Positions 48,062-59,434 of a stretch of DNA of 64,000 bases are shown here, piece by piece. The stretch lies in assembly GCA_963965975.1 (NCBI GenBank), contig OZ014424.1, positions 3,720,001 to 3,784,000 on the forward strand. The letters run 5' to 3'. This DNA is from Xestospongia bergquistia. Taxonomy: Eukaryota > Porifera > Demospongiae > Haplosclerida > Petrosiidae. Position numbers and translations under genes: made by a program. The stretch's first letter is position 1; every line of letters starts with the position of its first letter. The notes beneath the pieces were generated by a model. The model was not told the DNA's origin. It did no database searches and saw only the letters and a program-made list of their open reading frames with translations.

Positions 48062-48730
48062 TTTAATTTACATATGCTGTGATCTACATTGAATTTATGC
48101 TCAGTAACATAAGAGCACCACAAATGACCTAATGATGTAAAGTTAGTATTTCTACAATATGATGGATGATATTTTGATGAGGATAGGCATATTTATAAAA
48201 ACAAATTCAGGAGTAAATATGTGAAGTGGACAATCCGAGTCCGAGTTATTGTAGAGTTTGTAATGGAGGCCATCTTTAAGTGATTTTAATGGATTCTCCA
48301 ACTTTGTATGTGGAAATAATTGGAAACCAAAAGCAGTCAAGACAACATCACTATCATACTCAACCTTCTTCTGACTAAGGAATGAAAGACAATTTGGTTT
48401 TAAACAAACACCACAAGAACACAAAAGAACACTAGTACAGTTAAACTGTTTTAGAAACACCAAAGAGGAGGGTAGGTTATTTAGAAAGAGATGTTCCCTA
48501 TTAACAGAAGTAACTTCACTGCAGTTAGAGATAGTATGTTGAATAGCAACATCTTTTAATTCTTGAGAACAACCATCATTGTACCATACTAGTATCTTGA
48601 TGTGATGGTTAAGTTTGTCTTGTGAAATAAAACTTTGCAAAGTAAGTTTCAAAGTTTCTTGTGTATCTCCTTCAGAACACTGAACTATGAGACATATAGT
48701 ACTATTGTCCTCATCATGATGTAACCACAC
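48062..48730 (-). pseudogene. Glycosyltransferase-like exon upstream of the GH5 exon
   Basis: A 192-codon open stretch (48152-48730, no ATG at its start) reads TICLIVQCSEG, TLQSFISQDKL, KILVWYNDGCS and SVLLCSCGVCLKPNCL, the layout of a GT-A nucleotide-sugar transferase N-terminal half. After INMPILIK the likely continuation (YHPSYCRNTNF, LGHLWCSYVTEHKF) is in another frame, so a frameshift sits near 48165. It directly precedes the GH5 exon on the same strand with only a ~30-base gap, suggesting one gene in which a GT-like part was joined to GH5. The GT assignment is tentative. Confidence 0.4.
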
Positions 48731-48968
48731 CCCATAAAATGAAAGTGCTATTAACTATTAATAAATTGATAAGTATAATAACTTTTGTTTTCAATAATAT
48801 ATGTACTAATATATTAATAACAACCTAAATATGAAAATCTGAAGTGAAGAAAGTTATGGTCTATGTACAAATCATGACACATAGCAGCTATCCAATAGCT
48901 TCATATTACTACAAAAGTGAAGATGATTAATTAAGATAAATATGAAAGGTCATTAAATAATAACATTG

Positions 48969-51900
48969 TTACCAGAAATGAACTTTGTCCTTAACAGACT
49001 GATAAATATCAAGTGTCTTACAATACTGCTCATGTTGTTTAGTTATGTATATTTTCTGTATTGTACTCTCCTTGGTGAGTGCTGTACAAATTGTCTTGAT
49101 ATCATCATCTTTAAATGAAGTGTGATCATGGAGATATAGTACTGTAAGTGATTTAGTTGTCTTTATAAGTTCAACTATTGTATCAGTACTAGCTGAAGTT
49201 ATTTGAGGATTAGCACTGATAGATAATGTTGTTAATGTTTGGTTTTTAACAAGTCCTTCACTGATATATTTAACGTATTTATCAGTGATGTTACAATCAG
49301 AGATTTGTAGAGTTGTTAAGGTCTTATTATTACTTATCATATCAGACAAGTGAGTTATGTCTTCATATGTGATGCCAGTAACACTGCATAGTCGTAGTGA
49401 TTCGAGTGTGGTGTTTTTGTAGGAGAGAACATCAATGAGTTCCTTGATATTACTATCATCAGTAAGTGGAGTAGAGTGAAGATATAGAACCTTTAGTGTT
49501 TTATTTTCACTGAGAACTTCTGCCAATGTTGAGATACATGTACTGTCCAATGGAGTGCCCTTTATGTGAAGTTCACTCACTATACACTTATTGAGATTCT
49601 TAACAATTACTAACGTATTTTCAGGAGATGACACTTGAAGCAAAATTGACCCTTTTTTTCCAGTTTGTTGTTTTTTCATTAATCTATTCATAACATCTTC
49701 ACATTCTTTGATACTTGGTGAGGTGAGATGAACATAATTATTATCATCACTCCATCTAACACTTCCAGTTTCTTCCGCTGTAAATGGAAATATAGTATTT
49801 ATTTTTGTATATATAAAAAATATATGAGCACATTAATATAATAGCTTGTGACAATCCAGGTAACTTCTACTAAGTACTTCATATCTGATATATGTATTGT
49901 TACTTACTTATGTGTTAGTATTAAAGCTCTACTTAGCTACATATAACTATATGTTAACTATATGTTATGTTAGTGCTACAAACAAAGTAGCTATTGCTTT
50001 GCTATTCAATACATTAAATCTGAGACTATAACAAATACATACGTTCATCATCATCTTCATTTTTCTCTTCTGTTGGCTTATCACTTGTTACCTTTTGAAA
50101 TTCTTGATTTAATTGTGAATTGTTAGTAGACTTGGTCAAAGTACTTGATTCTATAATTTCACATAACAAATTCATGAAACAAATTACTTTAAATATTAGC
50201 ATAGTTCCAGACGTATATCTATTATGTGCTCCTGATAGTATATAGAAACATATAATGATATGACTGTGAAATAAATAATGTCATGACTAGATTAGCACAA
50301 TCAAGAGGCCACATACATTAGACAATGTTACTGCATATATCTAATTATTTAATTACTTACAATTTAAAATAATGGACACTATTTGGATTACTAATGGTAT
50401 AATGAATACATACCTGAGTCTTCAGTTTTGTGTTGAGTTGGTTTATCACTTAATATATCTTGAAGTTTTTGATTTAGCTGTGTATTATTAGTGGATTTGA
50501 CCCAAGTACTTAGCTCTGTAATTTTAAATGAAATAATCTCATGCATGAACTAAAATTACCTTCTTACCTTTCATCTGTTTTAAAGATAAGTTGATCTTTT
50601 CTCCTTTTTCCTGTAGCTGGCAAGTTAATAACGAAATTTTCTCTTGTAACATCTCTATCTCTTTATGCTGTTCTACAAGCACTATATCAGTAGCTATAAG
50701 GTAAAAACATACATGGTAAGTACTACACTAATTTATATAACTGTAAAAATTGATTGAACTATTATATAGTAATGCTGATTGTATGTAGCAAAATTATTTT
50801 GATCAAAAAGTAATTATTATAATGTTTTGATTACTAATATAACTGTATAAACAGTCAAATTTATAATACATTAGTAATCATAATAGTATGTCTTATGTTC
50901 ATTGTTTGCATATGTAACCATGTAACCATACAATTAGCTATATCAACCAGTCAGTGGTATAGTTCACCTTGTTTTTGTCTGGTCAATCTCTCTATTTCCA
51001 ACGTCTTTGCCTTACTCTTCATTCTCTCCAATAGTATCAGCTTCTCTTCACCTAGTTAATATTATAATAAAACAACAAAGTATGTACAGGACCATTAATT
51101 TAAACTTAATGTAAATGTTATTTATATTTGTGTACCCCTTCATTGTACCTTCCTGTTCTTTTGCTCTTTCTTGTTTAATGTAATTTAGCTTCTCTTTGAG
51201 TACAGCATTTTCTTTCTCAAGTTCTCTTACCTCCTGAATCATCATATATACACAATAGTTGGTATCTACTATTACTCATTTCTTACTTTATCTCTAGTAC
51301 ATCCGTCCCAAACAGTGTAGTAACTGATAGTTAGCTTTATTAATCCAATCCCTCTCAGTAGATCAAGATTCGTCTCTGCTTCAATCAATAAAATATCCAT
51401 TGTATATCTTGGAGCATAGCAGGTAACAATGATGGAATTGCCTTCATTTATATTTGAAACTAGAACCTTTTTAGCATTATCCTTAAAGGCTTTTCGTAAC
51501 AAAACTCTGATGTCATAGAGCGAATATTCATCAGCTTCCCACTCTAGAACAAACTTGATGGTTTCACATTTTAAGTAAGAAGACGGACCCCTCGTGACTT
51601 TGAAACACTCGTTGCAACAAACATTAAGTGTAACTTCACAAAAATCTTCAACTGCTACTTTGTAAGCTGTGATGTAATCTTTGGCTTCATCAATATTGAA
51701 ATAATCTACAATGGCTTCTAGGCAATCAACATCAATGATGTTGTGTTTTATTTCAATGATAAACATAACTTTTTTGAATGTTTCAGCAAGTTCTAGTTGA
51801 GGTCTTAGCTCTCTATAACATCTCTGTAAATATGTTTTAAGCTCATCTAGTGAAGGGACTTTAACTTTGATTAGACGAGCAACAGTGTCAACAAGAGTAC

Positions 51901-52834
51901 CATAATGAATTTGCATTTGCCTGAATGTATGCTCCTGATTTTCATGTATAAGTACTAAATAAAATAAGGTAATAGAAATTGTAACAACTTACAAATTAAA
52001 TTATCTATCTATCTATCTGTTTATCTATCTATATATGTATGTATGTATGTATGTATATATATATACATACATACCTGGTGGTACAGTACACTCTGTGTTT
52101 ATATCAGCACCTAATGAAGATGATAAATTATTTTAAAGGGTTAAATATAATCCAAACCTGAACAAGCTTGTTCTGTCACTAATCCACTTGTAGAGGGGAA
52201 ACTATCATTAAGTTCTAAAATTTGAGGTTGATCTGATGGAAATATGTTCTCTATAAATATAGACAATGATATTACAGTGTTGTGAAAGTTGTATGGTGCT
52301 TACCATACTCTGTAAGTATATCTTCAGCTACTTGTACAGTCTTATTTGAATGCATTAAGACAGAAGCTATAACTCTTAACTGACTAGGGTCTTTACAGAC
52401 TGTACTAGACAATGCTCTTATTAGACTATCAGCTAACTCTCTCTCAGTTTTGATTTTTTTGTTAGAGATGAATATCTCTGCTGCTTTCGGCTGATTCTAT
52501 TTGTAAGTAATATTATAGAACATGTTTGCTTGAAAGAAGAAATTCTTACTGGATTTGAAATTTCTGCTAAATCAGAAATTTGCATTGGTGCTAACACTAA
52601 AATTAGTTATAAAAAAGTGGTAATCACTTATATATTATATACAAAGTAAAAATTCATTTAACTAATACATGGTTGTTATAAGGTTGCATATACAAAATGT
52701 AGACATAATACTATTTTGATTACTAATGTACTATAAAATTGATGGTTATACAGCTACAAAAACAATAGTACATTAGTAATGAAAACAGTATTATGTTTAC
52801 TTTTTTGTTGCAACCTGTATAATCAATGTTGACA

Positions 52835-52867
<33 letters not shown>

Positions 52868-54392
52868 CTCGCTCTTTTTCAATGTAACAAACAGATTATT
52901 AGATTAAGATTTTTGATAATTTGGAACTTAGTTCTATGTTCAAAATAAGTACTTAAAATCTTGAACACAAACCTGGCTTTCCAAACAGGCTAAGGAACTA
53001 AAGTGACTTATGCCATTCAGTCAGGATTAAAGATAAGGGTTTGCAGTTTGTGTTGATATACTACACATAAGCCATGAATGCATTTACTCACATGGTTTCT
53101 TGGATACATTTTCATTCTCTAATATTGTCACTTGTTTCCTTTTTCTTTTTGAAATAATACCATGTGTTGGTGTCTTAACTGGATGATGGTGAACATCAGA
53201 TACTTTGCACTCTCTTTCAAATAGTTGGGGAAAACTATCAATTTCCATATCGACTTCCTCATACTCTTCATAAAATCCATCTTCCACCAATTGCATGTCC
53301 CTAGTAGTCATGACTGCGTTAATAGAAATAGATTACATCAATTTAAAAACTATAGAGAGTTTACCGTCAATAGAATGAAAGTCCTCTTTTTGTATATCAA
53401 TACCATTGCTATAGCCAGTAGTCAGTGTTCCTGTATTGACATTGATAAAATTTTAAAAAGTAATTAACTGTCTTTAGTGTTATTATAAAATATAACAATG
53501 CAATTCAAATACTGAACAAAGACATTTGAAAAATCTAGAAATAAATGAACTTAAATTATACATAATATATATTATATATATATGTGCCCTGATTTGCAAA
53601 AAGGACCACTTCTGTCAAAACATTTGACCTGACTTTTGAAACAAAGTACTGTTAAAACATCTCAGTTTTGTATACGTACAGTTGGTATATATATATATAT
53701 GCATAACTATTCTACATGTATGCAAAACTGTTTTTGTTATGTTTTAACAATGTTTTTTTCACAAATCAGGTCACAAATGTTGTGACGGAAGTGGTTCCTT
53801 TTTGTAAATCAGGTCACACACACACACACACACACATATATATTGAAATGGCTTGATGAGTAGTAAACATATCTTTAGGTGGTAGGTGGATCTGCTCAAT
53901 GTGTCTCACTTGATTTTTCCAATTCATAATATGTTTCCCTTGAGATGAGTCCCTCAGTAAATAACATCTGAACTATCTCCAAAGGAAGATTTGAGAGCTT
54001 ATCAGAGTGTTTCTGTATTACATGATGGACTTGCTTAGCCACTGTAGATAATTTTTGTGATATAACTTTATAGTCTATCTATACACTTAACACTCACTTT
54101 GAATTTTTAATGTCTTTTCATAGTCTTTAGCAATTGTAAACTCACCAATAACATCCTTCCGGAGTGTGTCTATAATCTCCTTTCTCGTAGCATTGGGATT
54201 AGTCCTCAGCCACAAGTCAAACATTTTAAAAGCCCTCAAATCACTTTCTTCATAGTTCCGCTTGATATCATCAAGCTTAACAGTGTCTAACTTGAGAAGA
54301 ACACCAAAACTATGCCATTTGGTAGCTATTCTAACATGTTCATACAACTCATGAGGAGTTGGTCTTGCATTCAAGAAGTCTTTTGCAGCCAT
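48969..54392 (-). CDS. Death domain-~200-aa domain-coiled coil-LRR protein (15 exons)
   Basis: Exons in transcript order: 54392-54098, 54041-53910, 53430-53365, 53313-53092, 52596-52550, 52496-52304, 52250-52158, 52110-52075, 51954-51287, 51233-51149, 51051-50968, 50693-50568, 50515-50414, 50150-50043, 49777-48969. They total 3066 nt, 1021 aa; every junction is GT-AG and in phase. Exon 1: death domain (FGVLLKLDTVKLDDI ... FKMFDLWLRTNPNATRKEII). Exon 2: half a CARD-like fold (VQMLFTEGLISRETYYELE). Exon 4: basic KRKRKQ. Exon 9: ~210-residue domain shared with the ankyrin gene. Exons 10-12: coiled coil. Exons 13 and 14: near duplicates. Exon 15: ribonuclease-inhibitor-type LRRs. No NACHT. Likely a cytosolic receptor or adaptor of innate immunity (inference). 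A close paralogue lies directly upstream. Confidence 0.85.
52685..52822. mobile_element. Short hairpin (MITE-like) in intron 4
   Basis: Inverted repeat with arms starting GGTTGCA and including CATAATACT.TTTT.ATTACT and AATGTACTAT, folding on ~20 bp of loop. A weaker relative is at ~50790-50930 in another intron of the same gene. Confidence 0.6.
53578..53822. mobile_element. MITE-like inverted-repeat element in intron 2
   Basis: Two ~100-bp arms complementary to each other. The left arm begins GCCCTGATTTGCAAAAAGGA, the right arm ends with the complement of GACCTGATTTACAAAAAGGA. Inside each arm the CTGATTT word recurs. A TA repeat lies at the centre and CA/TA repeats flank it. No coding capacity. 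Confidence 0.75.
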
Positions 54393-54445
54393 AGAAAAAG
54401 TTTAACTGTGGCTAGCTCTATGAATAAAATGAATAAAATAAAAAT

Positions 54446-54455
54446 TGCGCATGCG
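54446..54455. promoter_or_regulatory. NRF-1-like site upstream of the death-LRR gene
   Basis: TGCGCATGCG, the core of the NRF-1 (alpha-Pal) palindrome, 54 bp before the ATG on the minus strand in otherwise AT-rich DNA. A promoter role is inferred from position and motif. Confidence 0.45.
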
Positions 54456-54994
54456 TTTGTGCAAATGGCACACCCTAATCTCAGATGTATAAATTTTTTG
54501 TCTAACATTATATTAACATAATCTGAAATCTGATAAGACTGACTTTGACTTCAAACATTATACAATAGAGAATAGCATCACTGCAATGCGTGTGGTTCAT
54601 TAGTTAATTATTAATATAAGATATAAGTACAGTTCTGTCTTAATTAATTTTGTATACACACTCAATTATCATATTGTTTATTTTCCATTGTTACTCCTGT
54701 TATACTGTTGTATCTGTTATATATGCTTTAATGATGAATCTTTTTCATATACTTATCTTTTACATCAGTACAAAGAATGTATAAAATGTGTAATCGTATT
54801 GTTGAAATAACTAAAAGTCTGTTTCACTATTATGAATAATTGTAATCATAATAAAAGTCTAATAAATTGTGACTTTGAATTTTTGTAAATATTTAAATTA
54901 TTCATCATTCCACATTAAGCATATTGTCACTAATGAAAACAATCTGTACTGAAACCAAAAATTAAGCCTTTTCTAACAACAAATGTTAAAAACA
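54456..54994. other. Spacer between the two death-LRR genes
   Basis: AT-rich; contains the promoter side of the downstream gene and the 3' end of the upstream one. No coding sequence seen. Confidence 0.5.
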
Positions 54995-56691
54995 TTACCA
55001 GAAGTGAACTTTGTCCTTAACAGACTGATAAATGTCAAGTGTCTTACAATACTCCTCTTGTTCTTTTGCTATGTATAGTTTCTGTATTGTACTCTCCCTG
55101 GTAAGTGCTGTACAAATTGTCTTGATATCATCATCTTTAAATGAAGTGTGATCATGAAGATATAATACTGTAAGTGATTTAGTTGTCTTTATAAGTTCAA
55201 CTATTGTATCAGTACTAGCTGAAGTTATTTGAGGATTAGCACTGATGGATAACGTTGTTAATGTTTGGTTTTTAGCAAGTCCTTCACTGACATATTTAAC
55301 ATATTTATCAGTGATGTTACAATCGGAGATTTGTAGAGTTGTTAAGGTCTTATTATTACTTATCATGTCAGACAAGTGAGTTATGTCTTCATATGTGATG
55401 CCAGTAACACTGCATAGTCGTAGTGATTCAAGTGTGGTGTTTTTGTAGGAGAGAACGTCAATGACTTCCTTGATATTACTATCACCAGTAAGTGGAGTAG
55501 AGTGAAGATATAGAATCTTTAGTGTTTTGTTTTCACTGAGAATTTCTGCCAATGTTGAGATACATGTACTGTCTAATGGAGTGTTCTTTATGTGAAGTTC
55601 ACTCACTATACACTTATTGATATTTTTGATAATTACTAACACATTTTCAGGAGATGATACTTGAAGATAGACCCACCACTTTTTTCCTGTTTGTCGTTTT
55701 TTCATTAATCTATTCATGACATCTTCACATTCTTTAGCATTTGGCGAGATGAGATGAACGTAATTATTATCATCACTCCATCTAACACTTCCAGTATCTC
55801 CTGTTGTAAATAGAATAAGTGATTTGCCAGAATAATAATAATTAGTAAAACTCGAGTGATCAGAGATTTCCTTATAAAACTCATTTTATAGACTATATTT
55901 TATATTTGACTATATACAAATACTTGTAATTATATTTATCATAATAATAGTGTAATGTCAACATACACATACCATAGTTAGTGGATTTTCCTTCATCGTC
56001 TTTCTCAAAGGTTTGGTCACTTTCCTTAATTAGTTGTGTATCCTCTGATATATGTGTGGTAACTGCTATTATCTCTTGAAGTCTTTGACACAACTCTGGA
56101 TACTTGGACCTGAGTCTAACACTTTCCTTTGCTATGGAAGACCGCAGACCTTATGAATATAAGCTAAAAACAATTAATAAGCATCTTTAAATTTCTAACA
56201 TTGCATGTTTTTTGTCAATTGATGAATCTTCTCTTCCTTTTCTTTTATCTGTAAATCTAGCAACATAACTTGCTCTTGAAGGATCTCTATTTCTTTTTCT
56301 TTGTCTGTTAATGCTTTAGCAATATCTATATAGTATATTCATATTACATATATATTATGACATGCTATTCTAATGGCTTACCTTTATATCTGTGCGACTG
56401 CTGAGCCCTAGACTTACTCATTTTATAAAGTCTCAGCTTTTCTGTGTGTTTTCCTATACCTTTATGTACCAGACACTCACTAGATTTGCCCATCATGACT
56501 CCCAGCCACAGTCGAAACACCATCGATGCTTTCAAATCACTGAGTTTCATCCCCTTTAATTTTTGGTAGTCTAACTCGAGGACTACACCAAAGATGTATC
56601 TGTACTTAGTGCCAACTCTAATTAGTTCATCTATTGTTGGATCTTTGCTGAAAAAGGCGTCGAAATCTGTTGAGACTCCACCAACAGCCAT
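54995..56691 (-). CDS. Death domain-coiled coil-LRR protein, short paralogue (4 exons)
   Basis: Exons in transcript order: 56691-56382, 56325-56200, 56149-55973, 55800-54995; total 1419 nt, 472 aa, all junctions phase 1. Exon 1 begins a death domain (PTIDELIRVGTKYRYIFGVV, LELDYQKLKGMKLSDL, MVFRLWLG) but then departs into a short basic stretch (KSRAQQSHRYK), so the last helices of the fold are missing. Exon 2 is a 126-nt coiled-coil exon, the counterpart of exon 12 in the 15-exon gene and the same length. Exon 4 carries ~240 residues of LRR nearly identical to exon 15 of that gene. The ~200-aa domain is absent. It may act as a regulator or decoy of the longer protein; that is inference. Confidence 0.8.
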
Positions 56692-57204
56692 AACTCTTAC
56701 TTCTCATTAATAATTATTCATATCAAACTTGTACAACGCCCTCAACTAGCCACACCTTATCTGTAGAGTCGCTGTTATTGACAGGTTCACTGGCTGCTTG
56801 CTGTCTAATACCTTTTACCATCAAATCTTAATCTTAAAAATCAATTACAGGATAAATTTTAATTCTAGATTTACTGTCCCAAACATGTAAGAAATCAGTG
56901 TCCATTATAGGAAATAATTTGGTGGGGCAAGCATGATTGAATGAGTGTTGATGTATGTATGTACATGTGTTTATCAATTTTTTTGTATGGTTTTACAATT
57001 AATTAGTCATCATCAACTGAAATCATTTTAATAAAGATCATTTGTGATGTTGGATAAAGAAACGATGCTATAACTAACTATAATAGACATATTGTTAAGT
57101 TTCCAAAGTCCTGGAGAAAATACTGTTCAACAAGATGATAGACTTCATCAATTCAAAGATTTCATATACCCAATTCAGTTTCCTTAAAAAAGACTTAGTA
57201 TACA
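56692..57204. other. Upstream region of the short death-LRR gene
   Basis: No gene; presumably holds the promoter. No clear TATA or other motif stood out. Confidence 0.4.
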
Positions 57205-58180
57205 CATTCTTCTCCTCTTCCTGTTATAGTTGACTCACTAGCAAGAACCACAATGTGGATGTCATTTTTCTTGACATTTTATGAAGTATTTGACTTTGTG
57301 GGCCACCATGAGCTTCAACATTAGTTAAAGGAATGATGGGATAACAAGAGACTTAGAACTGTGGTAAAGTCTACTTAGAAGACTGCAGATACTATGTCAA
57401 GCTCAATGGGATCATCGCTTCTAATGAACTCACTATGCTTGGTAACTTAGGCAACAAAAATCCCACAGGACAGTCAATATTTAGTGTGATTTGGATTTGA
57501 TGGCACATTCGTCTTCAGACTGGAACATTTCATTTCAATGCCAAAAAAGTGTACCTTTCTATGATGTGGTCCTTTTCCCAAAAAACCCTGATAATACATC
57601 ACACAACGACCTCAGAGTTCTATTTACCAATCCTTTCTTCTGGATCCTTCTCATGTTATGTATATATTACTAACCAAGGTATATAGTTCCATTAATTTAA
57701 TCAGATGTGTTGTTGTGTTAACATGAATCTTAGAGATTATTGTATCTAACATGGCCAGGAGCGACACAGCCTACTGTTCAAAATATGGCACCTTTATTCA
57801 ATCCAATACACCAGAAAGTTTAAAAGGCTACAGCATCAAGCCACCAAATTTTTAGTCTCAAAAGATTTGGATTATAAGTGTAGACTGATAACTATTATGC
57901 TGCTCCCTCTATCCTTATGACTTGAAGCTAAGGACCTCTTATTGTTATTAAGACTATGAATGACCGACCCTCTGAGCAATTTTCATATGGCTGACTAAAC
58001 AGTCTCTCAAACCTCTACTTCAAGAAGTTTAAGCAAACAAATCCATTTACTCCTCACCTATATACCACTAGACAAATCTACTTAAAAAGAGTAACCTGAT
58101 TTTGAAACTTGCTCCTTCAAATTGACATCAGACCACTTTTCTAATCATTCAGTCATATCCCAAATATCTACAGGTAATAT
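57205..58180 (+). mobile_element. Dead non-LTR retrotransposon, 3' part
   Basis: Decayed reverse-transcriptase signs in order: FLTFYEVFDFVGHHEL (from the common 'FLDFSKAFDSVPH' type motif, ~57270-57315), VKLNGIIASNELT (~57395-57435), a damaged PQG/LGP region, SFQCQKSV (~57530), and the C-terminal FKRLQHQATKFLVSKDLDYK and MLLPLSL segments (~57820-57920), typical of CR1/L2-like or related LINE ends. Stops and frame changes throughout. The 5' half is missing, as usual for LINE insertions. Confidence 0.7.
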
Positions 58181-59434
58181 TGTTTTATGTAGATGACCAG
58201 TAAACATGGCATGTAGCTCGTCAATATATTACTGTACTTAGCAGTTACGTTCAATATCTAACTCTATTTTGTACTGTCATCTTGATATTGTAAAGTTATC
58301 GTTGCACATATATAGATGAAAGCAATTCACAATCACTTTTTCTTTTCTTAACAGATTTATTGACACTTTCATAGGCTTGATTATCATTGAAAAATGTGAA
58401 AGTCACAAAGTATTATTAATGTAAAGCTATATAAGTTGTCACAACAACCTTAACCATCTTTCTCTTCTCCCACTTTCTGCTTTTTATTCACAAAGTAGAC
58501 ATCAGCCTCATGGATCATATATTGGCCTGTGCATAATTGGTAAAGACAAAAATGATTGAAGTCATAATACCTGACCACAAATATAAATTTTATTTTATTT
58601 TTTAGGAGCAATTAATATTTACATTATTTATATTTTAAGTGTAAGTAGCCTGACTCTGTTGAAGTTAGCAGCACATTTGTGCCTTAAAACCTCGGTATGT
58701 GTTGCTGCAGTTAATGTGCATTCCTTGCATTCCTTATTTGAATGTGCTGCTGCAGAAGCTTAATTAATGTCTCATCACCACATGACAATGCTACAAGGAA
58801 ATTGTATTATTTTGGATATGAGACTGCACTGAAAGATCTCTGAAGGTCAGTGTTTTTGTATTGATGCCTAGGCAGCAATAGCAAACATTAGTGTAGTATA
58901 CTCTGCTCAAAGCATTATTGATTGTGCATCAAGTGCTTATGTTGTAGGATATGAGACTCTTATTGGCTTAAGATTGGTTTTTAAGTCCAATATAACTTCA
59001 GGGTTTCCAATTAATATTCAAATTTCTGACTTTCTTTCAAGCATTTCAGTACAAATTTGATCAATATGACTATCAGATTCATATTAAAATACAGCAATAT
59101 GTCATTTCTATCACTACAATAGAGTTCAAGTTAATAACTTAAAATCAAGAACTTTGTGTTTGGATACAGGGAAGTTGTCTTTGTACGAGGCACTTAACTG
59201 CCTTTTCATATGAAAAGTGAATTTTCTCCATTATTAACAAAGTGAGAATCTATAAGTATAATTTAATGAGGTTATAGCTTACGACTTATTATCTGGAATT
59301 ACCTCTGGCCAGACGATTGATTTCATAAAATCATTTAAATAGAAAACAGGTTTTTTTAGACAATCACTTGCCAAAGCAAGTAAATAGTAATTAATTTCCA
59401 TTATCTACATGAAACTGTATGAAGTAATTGTTTG
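58181..59434. other. No gene seen
   Basis: AT-rich with stops in every frame; no similarity recognised. Confidence 0.45.

Noticed and set aside
57491..57673. 60-codon plus-strand frame as a gene
   Set aside because: It lies inside the dead non-LTR retrotransposon.
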